Under the pieces are notes generated by a model, which saw only the letters and a program-made list of their open reading frames with translations, ran no database searches and had not been told where the DNA came from. From NCBI GenBank assembly GCA_022793895.1, contig JAAWDS010000014.1:1-64000 (forward strand): a stretch of 64,000 nt of DNA, read 5' to 3'. The translations under genes and the position numbers were made by a program. Position 1 is the first letter of the stretch. Each line of letters begins with the position of its first letter. Shown here one piece after another: positions 26,896 through 34,394 of the stretch. Origin of the DNA: Provencibacterium sp. Lineage in GTDB: Bacteria; Bacillota; Clostridia; Oscillospirales; Ruminococcaceae.

Positions 26896-28590
26896 ATGTC
26901 AAAACTTAGAAGCCTGACGGCTGCTGTGGCGGCGTTCTCGATGCTGCTGGCGTCCTGCGCAGGCGGCCAGGGAGCGGCCTCCTCCCAGAGCGCCTCTTCA
27001 GGAAGTCAGGCGGCCCCCGCTTCCAGCGCAGCCCCTGCCTCCAGCGCGGCTCCTGCCCAAGAGGAGAAGGCGGCGGCCGGCAACCCTTCGAAAACCGGCT
27101 TGCCGATTGTAGAGGAGACGGTGGAACTCAAGGCGCTGTGCGATAAGGACATTAATACGACCGATTGGAGCAGTCATCCGGCGTTGGCGAGGATGGAAGA
27201 AATCACCAACGTCAAGATCACTTGGGATTGTGTGCCGGATGCAGGCTTTGCCGAAAAGCGTAACCTGCTCTTTGCCTCCAACGACCTGCCGGATTTCGTC
27301 ATCCGCGCGAAGCTCAACGCGCAGCAGGAAATGAAATATGCTTCGGCCAACCAACTGATGAAGCTGGATGAGCTCATGGACTATGCCCCGAATTTCTCGG
27401 AGCTGACGGCGAACGACCCGAACATCATGAAAAACATCGTGCTGCCGGATGGGCACATCTACGCGCTGCCGCAGTTGAACACGACGGACGGGAACCTGAT
27501 CATGAAATATTGGATCAACAAGGCGTGGCTGGATAAGCTGAACCTTCCGATGCCCTCCACCACCGAAGAGTTCTATGAGACCCTGAAGGCTTTCAAGGAG
27601 AAGGATCCCAACGGCAACGGCCAGGCAGACGAGATTGCCTATTCCGGAAGCGCAAAGGACGGTGCCTGCAACCTGTTCTACAACTTCATGGGCGCATGGG
27701 GCTTCGGCAAAAACGCCCCGCTGGGCTCTACCGACTTCCCGTATATAGATTTTGATGAAAACGGGACGGTGAGCCTGATCCCCCTTGACCCCAGGTTCAA
27801 GGATATGGTATCTTTCTTCAATAGGCTCTGGTCGGAGGATCTGATTGATAAGGAGAGCTTCTCCCAGGACCGCAACCAGATCGTCTCCAAGCTGACGGCC
27901 GATCAGGTGGGCTTTGTCAGCGACGGCAACAATACCCAGTGGATCGGGCCGGCGCGCTCCAACTTCGTCGCCATGCCCGCCCTGACCGGCCCGGACGGGG
28001 AGCGCAAATGGATCAACATCTCCCCCTATGTCCAGACAACGGGCACGGCCTGCATCACCACCTCCAACCCCTACCCGGAAGTGACCATGCGCTGGCTGGA
28101 CTATTTCTACAGCGAGGAGGGCACCGTCCTGGTCCGTCTGGGAATCGAGGGAGAGAGCTACTATGTGGATGACAACGGCGCTTACCAGCTCTTTGACCAC
28201 ATCCAGAACGATCCGACCGGTTTGACGCTCGACCAGGCGCTGGGCAAGTGGGCTCTGTTCTGCGGCGGCAACTTCCCGCAGAACATTAAGGATGAAGTGG
28301 ACAAGAGCGCCGCGCAGCTTCCGGAGACCAAAGAGGCCAACGAGGTTGTGCGCCCGGATATGGTCCCTTACAACCAAATCCCCAAACTGAAGTTCACCGA
28401 GCAGGAGAGCATCCAGTTGGGCAACTATGCGCAGGATCTGTTGAGCTATATCAATGAGAACACCGTTAAATTCATCACCGGCGAGCGCAGCATGGACACC
28501 TGGGACGCCTTTACCCAGGAGCTGAGCAAGATGAACGTGGACGCATACCTCAAAATCTATCAGGATTCCTACAACCGCTGGAAGGGTTAA
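26896..28590 (+). CDS. Sugar-binding lipoprotein of the cargo ABC system
   Basis: Lipoprotein of 564 residues. The signal peptide MSKLRSLTAAVAAFSMLLASC carries a lipobox Cys at 21, followed by a Ser/Ala/Gln linker to about 65 and a type 1 solute-binding domain. KEKDPNGNGQADEIAY near residue 240 is the calcium-loop-like segment typical of the LipO group. AAAGGAG precedes the ATG. It is the third gene of the cargo operon, and a hairpin at 28602 follows it. Its ligand should be an oligosaccharide related to the sulfatase and oxidoreductase downstream. Confidence 0.93.
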   Translation: MSKLRSLTAAVAAFSMLLASCAGGQGAASSQSASSGSQAAPASSAAPASSAAPAQEEKAAAGNPSKTGLPIVEETVELKALCDKDINTTDWSSHPALARMEEITNVKITWDCVPDAGFAEKRNLLFASNDLPDFVIRAKLNAQQEMKYASANQLMKLDELMDYAPNFSELTANDPNIMKNIVLPDGHIYALPQLNTTDGNLIMKYWINKAWLDKLNLPMPSTTEEFYETLKAFKEKDPNGNGQADEIAYSGSAKDGACNLFYNFMGAWGFGKNAPLGSTDFPYIDFDENGTVSLIPLDPRFKDMVSFFNRLWSEDLIDKESFSQDRNQIVSKLTADQVGFVSDGNNTQWIGPARSNFVAMPALTGPDGERKWINISPYVQTTGTACITTSNPYPEVTMRWLDYFYSEEGTVLVRLGIEGESYYVDDNGAYQLFDHIQNDPTGLTLDQALGKWALFCGGNFPQNIKDEVDKSAAQLPETKEANEVVRPDMVPYNQIPKLKFTEQESIQLGNYAQDLLSYINENTVKFITGERSMDTWDAFTQELSKMNVDAYLKIYQDSYNRWKG

Positions 28591-28601
28591 GGCCCAGGCT
28601 T

Positions 28602-28640
28602 GGGAAAGGCGCAGGGAGACGTTCTGCCGGCGCCTTTCCC
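28602..28640 (+). terminator. Hairpin after the cargo binding protein
   Basis: GGGAAAGGCGC pairs perfectly with GCGCCTTTCCC. No T-run follows, so it may be an mRNA-stabilising or partial-termination structure before the catabolic genes. Confidence 0.45.
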
Positions 28641-28731
28641 GTTCCTCTGCCGCCGCTTTGGCGCAAAGGACCGGGGCGGCGGCTTTCCGGCCCGCCTTCT
28701 TGTATATATTCTAAGGAAAGGACGATTCACC

Positions 28732-29772
28732 ATGAAAACAATCTGCATGGGCGTGATTGGCTGCGGCTCGATCGCCAACACCTATCATCTGCCGGCGATG
28801 GAGCGCGTGGAAACCATCCGGCTCAAGTGGGCCTGCGATCTCATCGAGTCCCGCGCCGCCGAAGCGAAAGAGCGCTTCGGCTTCCAGCAAACGACGCTGG
28901 ACTATCACGATTTGCTGGGCGATCCCGAAGTAGAGGCCGTCTGCATCTTTACCAAGATTGAAATGCACGCTAAAATTGCCATTGAGGCGGCGCGGGCCGG
29001 GAAAAACATCTTCATGCAGAAGCCCTTTGCCTACAGCATTGAGGAGGGGCGTACGATCATCCGTGCGGTGGAGGAAAACGGGGTGAAGCTCATCCCCTCC
29101 TTTATGCACAGCTACATGGATGGCTCCCTCGCCGCCAAGGCGCTGATCGAAGGGGGAACCATCGGCGATATCGTCCATATCCGCATGCGCAATTCCACCC
29201 GGAACCCTCCCGAAACAGCCCCCAGCTATGGCGGCTGCATGATGGACATCGGCTGCCACGGCATCGACCTGGTCCGCACCCTCTCCGGCGAGCAGATTAC
29301 CGAGGTGTTTGCCGGGCGGGTGACGCCGCCGACCCCCAACCCAGAGAGCATGTATGGGGAAGCGGCCGACCTAAACGGGATTGAGAACAGCGCTATTCTG
29401 CACTATACCCTCTCCAACGGAGCGAGCGTCTGCCATGAGGTGCTCTGGTCGCAGATAGCCGCGACCGTCCGGTTTGAAATGGAGATTTATGGCACCAAAG
29501 GGGTCGTCTACCTGTATAACCCGCACCGCAGCGAAAAGGTCTATCTCGGCGTAGGGCCGGAAGGGAAGCAGCCCAAGGATCTTCAGTGGCGCGAGGAGGC
29601 GTTTGAGCCCACCTTCTTCGGCGAGCGGCAGCACCGCGATATGGCGGCCGGGCTGATGGGGGACGGCGTCTGCGCAAAGGGCCCGCGCGACGGCTTTGTT
29701 CCCTTGCAGGTGATCGAGGCCATGCGCCGCTCGATCGTATCCCGCAAGAGCGAAAAGGTGCTCGGCGTATAG
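28732..29772 (+). CDS. Gfo/Idh/MocA family sugar oxidoreductase
   Basis: NAD(P)-dependent oxidoreductase of 346 residues. The Rossmann motif is GVIGCGSIA (residues 7-15); QKPFAY at 96-101 stands where most members have EKP; MDIGCHGIDL (171-180) carries the conserved Asp and His of the active site. These enzymes oxidise or epimerise sugars and sugar acids. AAGGAAAGGA precedes the ATG. It is the fourth gene of the cargo operon and is followed by a sugar isomerase, so the two probably act in turn on an imported sugar. The Glu-to-Gln change in the EKP motif is unusual but the Lys is kept. Confidence 0.9.
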   Translation: MKTICMGVIGCGSIANTYHLPAMERVETIRLKWACDLIESRAAEAKERFGFQQTTLDYHDLLGDPEVEAVCIFTKIEMHAKIAIEAARAGKNIFMQKPFAYSIEEGRTIIRAVEENGVKLIPSFMHSYMDGSLAAKALIEGGTIGDIVHIRMRNSTRNPPETAPSYGGCMMDIGCHGIDLVRTLSGEQITEVFAGRVTPPTPNPESMYGEAADLNGIENSAILHYTLSNGASVCHEVLWSQIAATVRFEMEIYGTKGVVYLYNPHRSEKVYLGVGPEGKQPKDLQWREEAFEPTFFGERQHRDMAAGLMGDGVCAKGPRDGFVPLQVIEAMRRSIVSRKSEKVLGV

Positions 29773-29833
29773 GAGAAAAGAATAAACAGCATGTTCGCCG
29801 GGCTCATTGCCCGGCCGGAAAGGAAGGTTCAGA

Positions 29834-30649
29834 GTGAAAAAGATTGGATTTATCGTGGAAATGAAGGACTGCCCGGACAGCGCTTCCCTGCGCAGTTGGG
29901 CCGAGCTGGCCAGGCAGCAGGGGATTGACGGGCTGGAGCTGCTCTTCAACACCAAGGTGGGCGTCCGGTTCGATGCGGCGCTCATCCGGGAAGCGCTGGC
30001 GGGCACGGGCGTGGAGGTCTGCGCCTGCGGGCTGTGGTGGCTCAACACCATCGATCCCGATCCGGCTGTGCGCGCGAAAAACCGGGAGACGATGCACGCT
30101 TTCTTGGATATGGCGCATGAAATCGGCTGCAAAATCGCCTTCTTCAACTGCGGCGAGTACCGCCCCGGCGATACCGATGAAAACATCCGCCAACTGCGCG
30201 GCGAGCTTCAGCATTATAAAGAGTATGCCGGGGCTTACGGCATTACCATCGCCAACTATCTGGGGCACGGCGGAAACTTTATCAACAGCCGCGACATCCT
30301 GCGCCGCGCGCTGGAGGAGATCCCGGAGCTCAACCTCAAGCTGGATCCCGTCGGCATCATCCGCAATATGAAGGACGATCCCATCGAAATCATCAAGCTG
30401 TTCGGCAACCGTCTCGTCCACTTCCATGTGAAAGACATCCTGCGCTATGGCAGCGACGGGTTTGAAATCGAGCCTGCGGTGGGAATGGGCGACCTGCGCT
30501 GGAACGCCATCTTCGCCCTGCTCTACCACCATGGCTATGAAGGCTATGTCGTCATCGAGCCGCACGGACCGCTTTTCAGCGTTCCCGAAAACCGTTGGAA
30601 GCACATCATGCTGAGCAAGCGCCACATCGAGCAGTTTATGCTGCGCTGA
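29834..30649 (+). CDS. Sugar phosphate isomerase/epimerase (xylose-isomerase-like TIM barrel)
   Basis: TIM-barrel protein of 271 residues in the AP-endonuclease-2 / IolE-like group. Metal-site candidates are FFNCGEY, LKLDPVG, HFHVKDI near residue 194 and VVIEPHG near 246. GTG 29834 is the start, preceded by GGAAAGGAAGG. The pairing with a Gfo/Idh oxidoreductase is common in inositol and sugar catabolism. Substrate unknown. Confidence 0.85.
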   Translation: MKKIGFIVEMKDCPDSASLRSWAELARQQGIDGLELLFNTKVGVRFDAALIREALAGTGVEVCACGLWWLNTIDPDPAVRAKNRETMHAFLDMAHEIGCKIAFFNCGEYRPGDTDENIRQLRGELQHYKEYAGAYGITIANYLGHGGNFINSRDILRRALEEIPELNLKLDPVGIIRNMKDDPIEIIKLFGNRLVHFHVKDILRYGSDGFEIEPAVGMGDLRWNAIFALLYHHGYEGYVVIEPHGPLFSVPENRWKHIMLSKRHIEQFMLR

Positions 30650-30655
30650 GGAGAG

Positions 30656-30705
30656 AGGGCGGGCGGCGGCCGGAACCCGGAAAGGGATCGGGGCCGTCCG
30701 CCCTT
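30656..30705 (+). terminator. Hairpin between isomerase and sulfatase
   Basis: AGGGCGGGCGGC pairs with GCCGTCCGCCCTT with one wobble, followed by only four Ts. Partial termination is likely; the sulfatase may be less expressed than the genes before it. Confidence 0.5.
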
Positions 30706-30738
30706 TTATGGCCGGACGCCGGAAAGGAATGATTCAGA

Positions 30739-32064
30739 TTGAATATCGTTTATCTTCACACCCACGACAGCGGACGCTTTCTGCCGCTTTATGGCTACGG
30801 CAGTTCGATGCCGCAGCTTGGCCGCCTGGCGGAGCGGGGGGCGCTGCTGCGCGGCGCCTTTTGCGCCTGCCCCACCTGCTCGCCCTCGCGCACCGCGCTG
30901 CTGACCGGCATGGCCCCGCACAGCGCCGGGCTTTTGGGCCTGGCGCACCGCGGCTTTCAGCTGGCCGATTATAGCTGGCACCTCTCCTCCTTCCTGCGCA
31001 GCCACGGCTATGAAACGGCGCTGTGCGGCATTCAGCATGAGGCGCCCGATCCCTCCATGCTCGGATACGACCATCTCTTAGGCGGGGAAGCCGATTCGAT
31101 GGACAAGCTCGCCCCGCGGGATGTGTGGGATCGGGAAAATGCGCGCGCGGCGGCCGCTTGGCTGCGCGAGAAGCACGACGGCCCGTTTTTCCTCTCCTAT
31201 GGCATGTTTGCCACCCACCGGGAATTTCCGGAGAATGACGGCAGCGTAAATCCCGATCGCCTGACGCCGCCTTGGCCGGTGGCCGATACGCCGGAGAACC
31301 GTGCGGACGCGGCCCGCTATCAGCTTTCCTGCCGCCAGGCGGACAACTGCATCGGCATCCTCTTAGATGCGCTGGAGGAGACCGGCCGGATGGAGGATAC
31401 CGTCGTCCTCTACACCACCGATCATGGGCCCGCCTTCCCGGAGATGAAATGCACCTTGTCCGACGCGGGCATTGGGGTGGCGGCCGTGCTGTACTATCCC
31501 GGCATTCCCTGCGCCGGGCGCGCGGTGGACGGCCTGGTTTCCCAGATCGATCTCTTCCCGACCTTCTGCGAGCTGTTGGGGCTGGAGAAACCGGCCTGGC
31601 TTCAGGGAAAGAGCATCCTCCCGCTGCTGGAAAGGGGCGAACCGGTGAACGACGCGATTTTTGCGGGCGTGACCTACCATGCGGCCTATGAGCCGAAACG
31701 CTGCGTACGCACCGAGCGCTATAAGCTCGTCCGCCGCTATGACAGCCACCTTTTCCCGGTCCCTGCAAATATCGATTCTTCCCCGGCCAAGGAGCTTCTT
31801 TTAAAGAGCGGGTATCTGGAGCGCACCGTTCTGGATCGCGAGAGCCTGTTTGATCTGTATCTGGACCCCTGCGAGCGGCAGAACCGCATTGCCGATCCAG
31901 CCTATGCGGAGATTTACGCCGATCTCTCCCGGCGCCTGAACCGTTGGATGGAAGAGACGGCGGATCCGCTCCGCGACGCGCCGGATGGGCGCGTACCGTG
32001 TCCCGAAGGCGCGTGTGTCAACCGCCGGGAGTGCATAGAGCCCCAGTGGGATGACTTTGAATAA
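30739..32064 (+). CDS. Cys-type sulfatase, cargo
   Basis: Sulfatase of 441 residues. The formylglycine signature is C47-S-P-S-R51 in ACPTCSPSRTALLTG, so Cys47 would be converted to formylglycine by an anaerobic radical-SAM maturase encoded elsewhere. Metal-site Asp/His are visible in YTTDHGP (about 216-222). No signal peptide is present, which implies action on imported sulfated sugars in the cytoplasm. TTG 30739 is the start, with GGAAAGGAA upstream. It is the last cargo gene; its stop lies 35 bp before the right repeat of the cotJC element. It is distinct from the sulfatase at 38655. Confidence 0.9.
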   Translation: MNIVYLHTHDSGRFLPLYGYGSSMPQLGRLAERGALLRGAFCACPTCSPSRTALLTGMAPHSAGLLGLAHRGFQLADYSWHLSSFLRSHGYETALCGIQHEAPDPSMLGYDHLLGGEADSMDKLAPRDVWDRENARAAAAWLREKHDGPFFLSYGMFATHREFPENDGSVNPDRLTPPWPVADTPENRADAARYQLSCRQADNCIGILLDALEETGRMEDTVVLYTTDHGPAFPEMKCTLSDAGIGVAAVLYYPGIPCAGRAVDGLVSQIDLFPTFCELLGLEKPAWLQGKSILPLLERGEPVNDAIFAGVTYHAAYEPKRCVRTERYKLVRRYDSHLFPVPANIDSSPAKELLLKSGYLERTVLDRESLFDLYLDPCERQNRIADPAYAEIYADLSRRLNRWMEETADPLRDAPDGRVPCPEGACVNRRECIEPQWDDFE

Positions 32065-32099
32065 GGTCTTTGGGAAAATCCATTCCTGTTTGACGGTTT

Positions 32100-32114
32100 C
32101 GCTTCGCCGAAGCG
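32100..32114 (+). repeat. Right attachment-site core (attR) of the cotJC element
   Basis: CGCTTCGCCGAAGCG, identical to 20516-20530, with unrelated flanks on both sides. On the minus strand it follows the codons HFQ of cotJC. Confidence 0.8.
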
Positions 32115-32237
32115 TTGGAAATGTACGATTTCACGCGCACGCAGGAATTTAATAACGTCGCGTACATCCGGATCGTCCACAAGGCGCAGGATGTTGTCGT
32201 AGGTGGTGCGCGCTTTCTGCTCTGCTGCGATGCTGTA
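32100..32237 (-). pseudogene. cotJC: cotJC internal fragment (about 45 codons)
   Basis: On the minus strand the frame reads IAAEQKARTTYDNILRLVDD, then PDVRDVIKFLRAREIVHFQR and FGEA. This is the manganese-catalase core of CotJC with its Glu and Glu-x-x-His metal-ligand segments. Homology stops abruptly around 32231-32237, where repeat copy 2 begins, so roughly the first 100 codons are missing and there is no start. At the other side the frame stops matching CotJC at the 15-bp core. Excision of the element would fuse it in frame with 20405-20530. Confidence 0.85.
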
Positions 32238-32420
32238 AGAACGGAAGCGCCGCAAAATGATTCCATTTTGCGGCGCTTCCGTTCTGAAAAAGCGGCTTTG
32301 GGGGCGAAGACGACGCCCCCAATTTCGCGCCGTCCGCGCGAAACCGCCGCTTTTTCCGGTTTCTGCAAGCCGGAGGAGCGGCCCGGATGGTTTCTTTTAC
32401 AAACCGGAGGAGCGTGTTTT
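32238..32420 (+). repeat. Structured intergenic repeat, copy 2
   Basis: It opens with a perfect hairpin of about 22 bp (AGAACGGAAGCGCCGCAAAATG, 4-base loop) whose sequence differs from copies 1 and 3. The core is the same: AAAAAGCGGC paired with GCCGCTTTTT, enclosing GGGGGCG/CGCCCCC and TTTCGCGC/GCGCGAAA hairpins, then CCGGTTTCTGCAAGCCGG. Two subrepeats follow. It directly abuts the truncated end of the cotJC fragment. Bases 32421-32593 show only weak similarity to copy 3 and no gene. Confidence 0.85.
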
Positions 32421-32593
32421 ACAGCCCTGAGCAATCTATTGTTCTGGGAAACATCGGCTTCCGGCATTCTGTGGGCAGCCTTTTTGGGAACCGTTTCTGG
32501 CTTCGCTGGAGCCGGGAACCTGTCTGTATTCTGTATAATGTTGGGAAGAATCCGGCCTGTCCGGTTCCGGTAAAACGGATTGTCCTTTTGCCC

Positions 32594-32623
32594 TTGCTTA
32601 AAGAAGGGGAAAAGCGCTATAAT
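32594..32623 (+). promoter_or_regulatory. Promoter of the DUF3604/PHP-like gene
   Basis: TTGCTT, 18 bases, perfect TATAAT. It gives a leader of about 140 nt containing a hairpin CCCTTGGAA/TTCCAAGGG (32658-32691). The leader's role is unknown. Confidence 0.6.
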
Positions 32624-32772
32624 AGAAAATGCCCTGAGGACAGGAGGGCGGACCATTCCCTTGGAAGGCCGTTTCAAAAACGTTCCAAGGGGAGAAAGAG
32701 ACGGGACTCTGGGAGAGGTCCGACGGTTTCCGGACCCGTTTGCTCCCATAAAGGAAAGGAAGGCGATAACCC

Positions 32773-34266
32773 ATGCAAAGCTATTGGGGAGATATTCACA
32801 ATCATTGCGGCATTACATACGGCTACGGCAAACAACAGAACGCTTTAAAACGTGCGGCGGCGCACCTGGATTTCTGCGCCGTTACCGGACACGCGATGTG
32901 GCCGGATATTTATGAGCGCAACGAGGACACGGCCTTTACGATTGATTTCCACCGGGAGGGCTTTAAAAAGCTCCGGGATCACTGGGAAGAGGTGCGCGCC
33001 GAGGTTGCGGCCGCCAATTCGGAGGGGCTTGTCACCCTCCAGGCTTATGAAATGCACTCCAGCCGGTATGGCGATCACCACATCGTTTCCCCGGATGACG
33101 CGCTGCCGCTGATCTACCGCGATTCCCCCGGCGCGCTGGTGCGGGATGCCGGCGTGCGTGCGCTGACGGTGGCGCACCATATCGGTTATACCCCCGGCTA
33201 CCGCGGGATCAGCTGGGATGAGCACGACGACACGGTAACGCCGCTGGTCGAGGTCTGCTCCAAGCACGGCTGCGGCATGAGCGAGACGGCCGCCTTCCCT
33301 TATTACCACAACATGGGCCCGCGCGACAGCCGGAACACCGTTTATGAAGGGCTGCGCCGCGGCTTCCGCTTCGGCTTTGTCGGCTCGACGGATCACCATG
33401 CCGGTTATCCCGGCTCCTATGGCGACGGCAAGCTCGCCGTCCTCGCTGCGCGCAAGGATCGCGAGAGCATCTGGGAGGCGCTTTGCAGCCGCCGCACCTA
33501 TGCGGTAACAGGCGATCGGATCGAATGCGCCTTCACGGTGGACGGAATGCCGATGGGCTCCATCCTGCCGCACGGGAACGGCGGGGAACGCCGGATTGAG
33601 TGGAGCGTGAAGGGCGGCTACAACATCGGCAAGGTGGTTATCTATAAGAACCTACAGCCCATCGGGGCGGTTTACGGCGAGTCGCTCACCCGCAATCTGG
33701 AAGCCGGGCGCTATAAATTCCGCATTGAAATGGGCTGGGGCAACAATGAGCAGGAGCTGTTCGGCTGGCAGGGCCGCGTTTCGGTCCGGGGCGGAAGGCT
33801 GGCTGGGGCGGAGCCCTGCTTCCGCGGGAAAAGCGTGCTCTCCCCCTCGAAGGATAAGAGCGGCGATCAGGACGATATCAACGATATCGATAACCGCATC
33901 CTGTCGCTGAACGACAGCGAGTGCGAATGGCAGTGCTTCACCGTTAAGAACATGACGACGCTGCACCCTGCCACCTGCTCGATGATCTTTGAGCTGGAGG
34001 GATCGCCCGATACCGAGATTGAGATTGACGTCAACGGCCACAAGGCGGTTAAAACTGTCCGCGAACTGGCGGAATACGGCTACAGTGAGCAGGTGAAGCC
34101 CTGGCACTCCCAGGCTTTTAAGGTGCACCCGATTCTTACTGCGCCGGAATATATGCTCGGCGGTACGCTGACCGACCGGCCGGGCAGCGGGAGAGATTTT
34201 TACCACATGGAGGTTACGCAGCTCAACGGCCACTGCGCCTATGTCACGCCGGTCTATTTTGACTAA
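32773..34266 (+). CDS. PHP/DUF3604-like metal-dependent hydrolase
   Basis: Protein of 497 residues. Metal-binding signatures of a PHP-type barrel are GDIHNHCG (His9, His11), VTGHAMWPD, TVAHHIGY and GSTDHHAGYPG (about residue 213). A beta-rich C-terminal region follows from about 260. The arrangement fits DUF3604-type proteins, seen in sulfated or acidic glycan degradation loci, whose activity is not established. No signal peptide. AAAGGAAGG precedes the ATG. It is the first gene of the right-hand glycan group and is followed by a heparinase-like gene on the same strand. Confidence 0.75.
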   Translation: MQSYWGDIHNHCGITYGYGKQQNALKRAAAHLDFCAVTGHAMWPDIYERNEDTAFTIDFHREGFKKLRDHWEEVRAEVAAANSEGLVTLQAYEMHSSRYGDHHIVSPDDALPLIYRDSPGALVRDAGVRALTVAHHIGYTPGYRGISWDEHDDTVTPLVEVCSKHGCGMSETAAFPYYHNMGPRDSRNTVYEGLRRGFRFGFVGSTDHHAGYPGSYGDGKLAVLAARKDRESIWEALCSRRTYAVTGDRIECAFTVDGMPMGSILPHGNGGERRIEWSVKGGYNIGKVVIYKNLQPIGAVYGESLTRNLEAGRYKFRIEMGWGNNEQELFGWQGRVSVRGGRLAGAEPCFRGKSVLSPSKDKSGDQDDINDIDNRILSLNDSECEWQCFTVKNMTTLHPATCSMIFELEGSPDTEIEIDVNGHKAVKTVRELAEYGYSEQVKPWHSQAFKVHPILTAPEYMLGGTLTDRPGSGRDFYHMEVTQLNGHCAYVTPVYFD

Positions 34267-34291
34267 CGGCCGCACCGTCTGAAAGAAAAAG

Positions 34292-34333
34292 GGCGCTCCT
34301 TTCCCCCGGCAGAGCCGGAAGGGGAGGGGCGCC
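34292..34333 (+). terminator. Hairpin after the DUF3604-like gene
   Basis: GGCGCTCCTTTCCCCCGGC pairs imperfectly with GCCGGAAGGGGAGGGGCGCC. No T-run follows. It may limit read-through into the heparinase-like gene. Confidence 0.5.
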
Positions 34334-34394
34334 GCTTATACAGATCCGTTTTAAAAACGGGGAACCGAACGGAATCAGAAGAGGAGGAACCGGG

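Larger units (their letters stand above)
20516..32114. mobile_element. 11.6-kb serine-recombinase element inserted in cotJC
   Basis: The ends are 15-bp direct repeats (CGCTTCGCCGAAGCG) at 20516-20530 and 32100-32114; removing one repeat plus the interior deletes 11,584 bp. cotJC is split exactly at the repeat: codons up to HFQRFGEA lie on the right, codons from RFGEALRIS on the left, both on the minus strand. Joining them gives one uninterrupted frame. A large serine recombinase lies 23 bp inside the left end, as is normal for such integrases next to their attachment site. Cargo is a small coupled gene, an AraC regulator, sugar ABC transporter, oxidoreductase, isomerase and sulfatase. No phage structural, conjugation or replication genes are seen. 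Mobility is inferred from the junctions. Confidence 0.8.

Noticed and set aside
26998-28377. 459-codon minus-strand frame opposite the cargo lipoprotein
   Set aside because: Antisense shadow of a clear solute-binding lipoprotein.
20516-32114. Prophage in cotJC
   Set aside because: Apart from the serine recombinase there are no phage structural, lysis or replication genes; the cargo is metabolic.
32018-32749. Frames in all three repeats sharing GLQKPEKAAVSRG-like peptides
   Set aside because: The shared peptide follows from DNA similarity of the repeat. Its differences maintain helices rather than codons, and the frames have no ribosome site.
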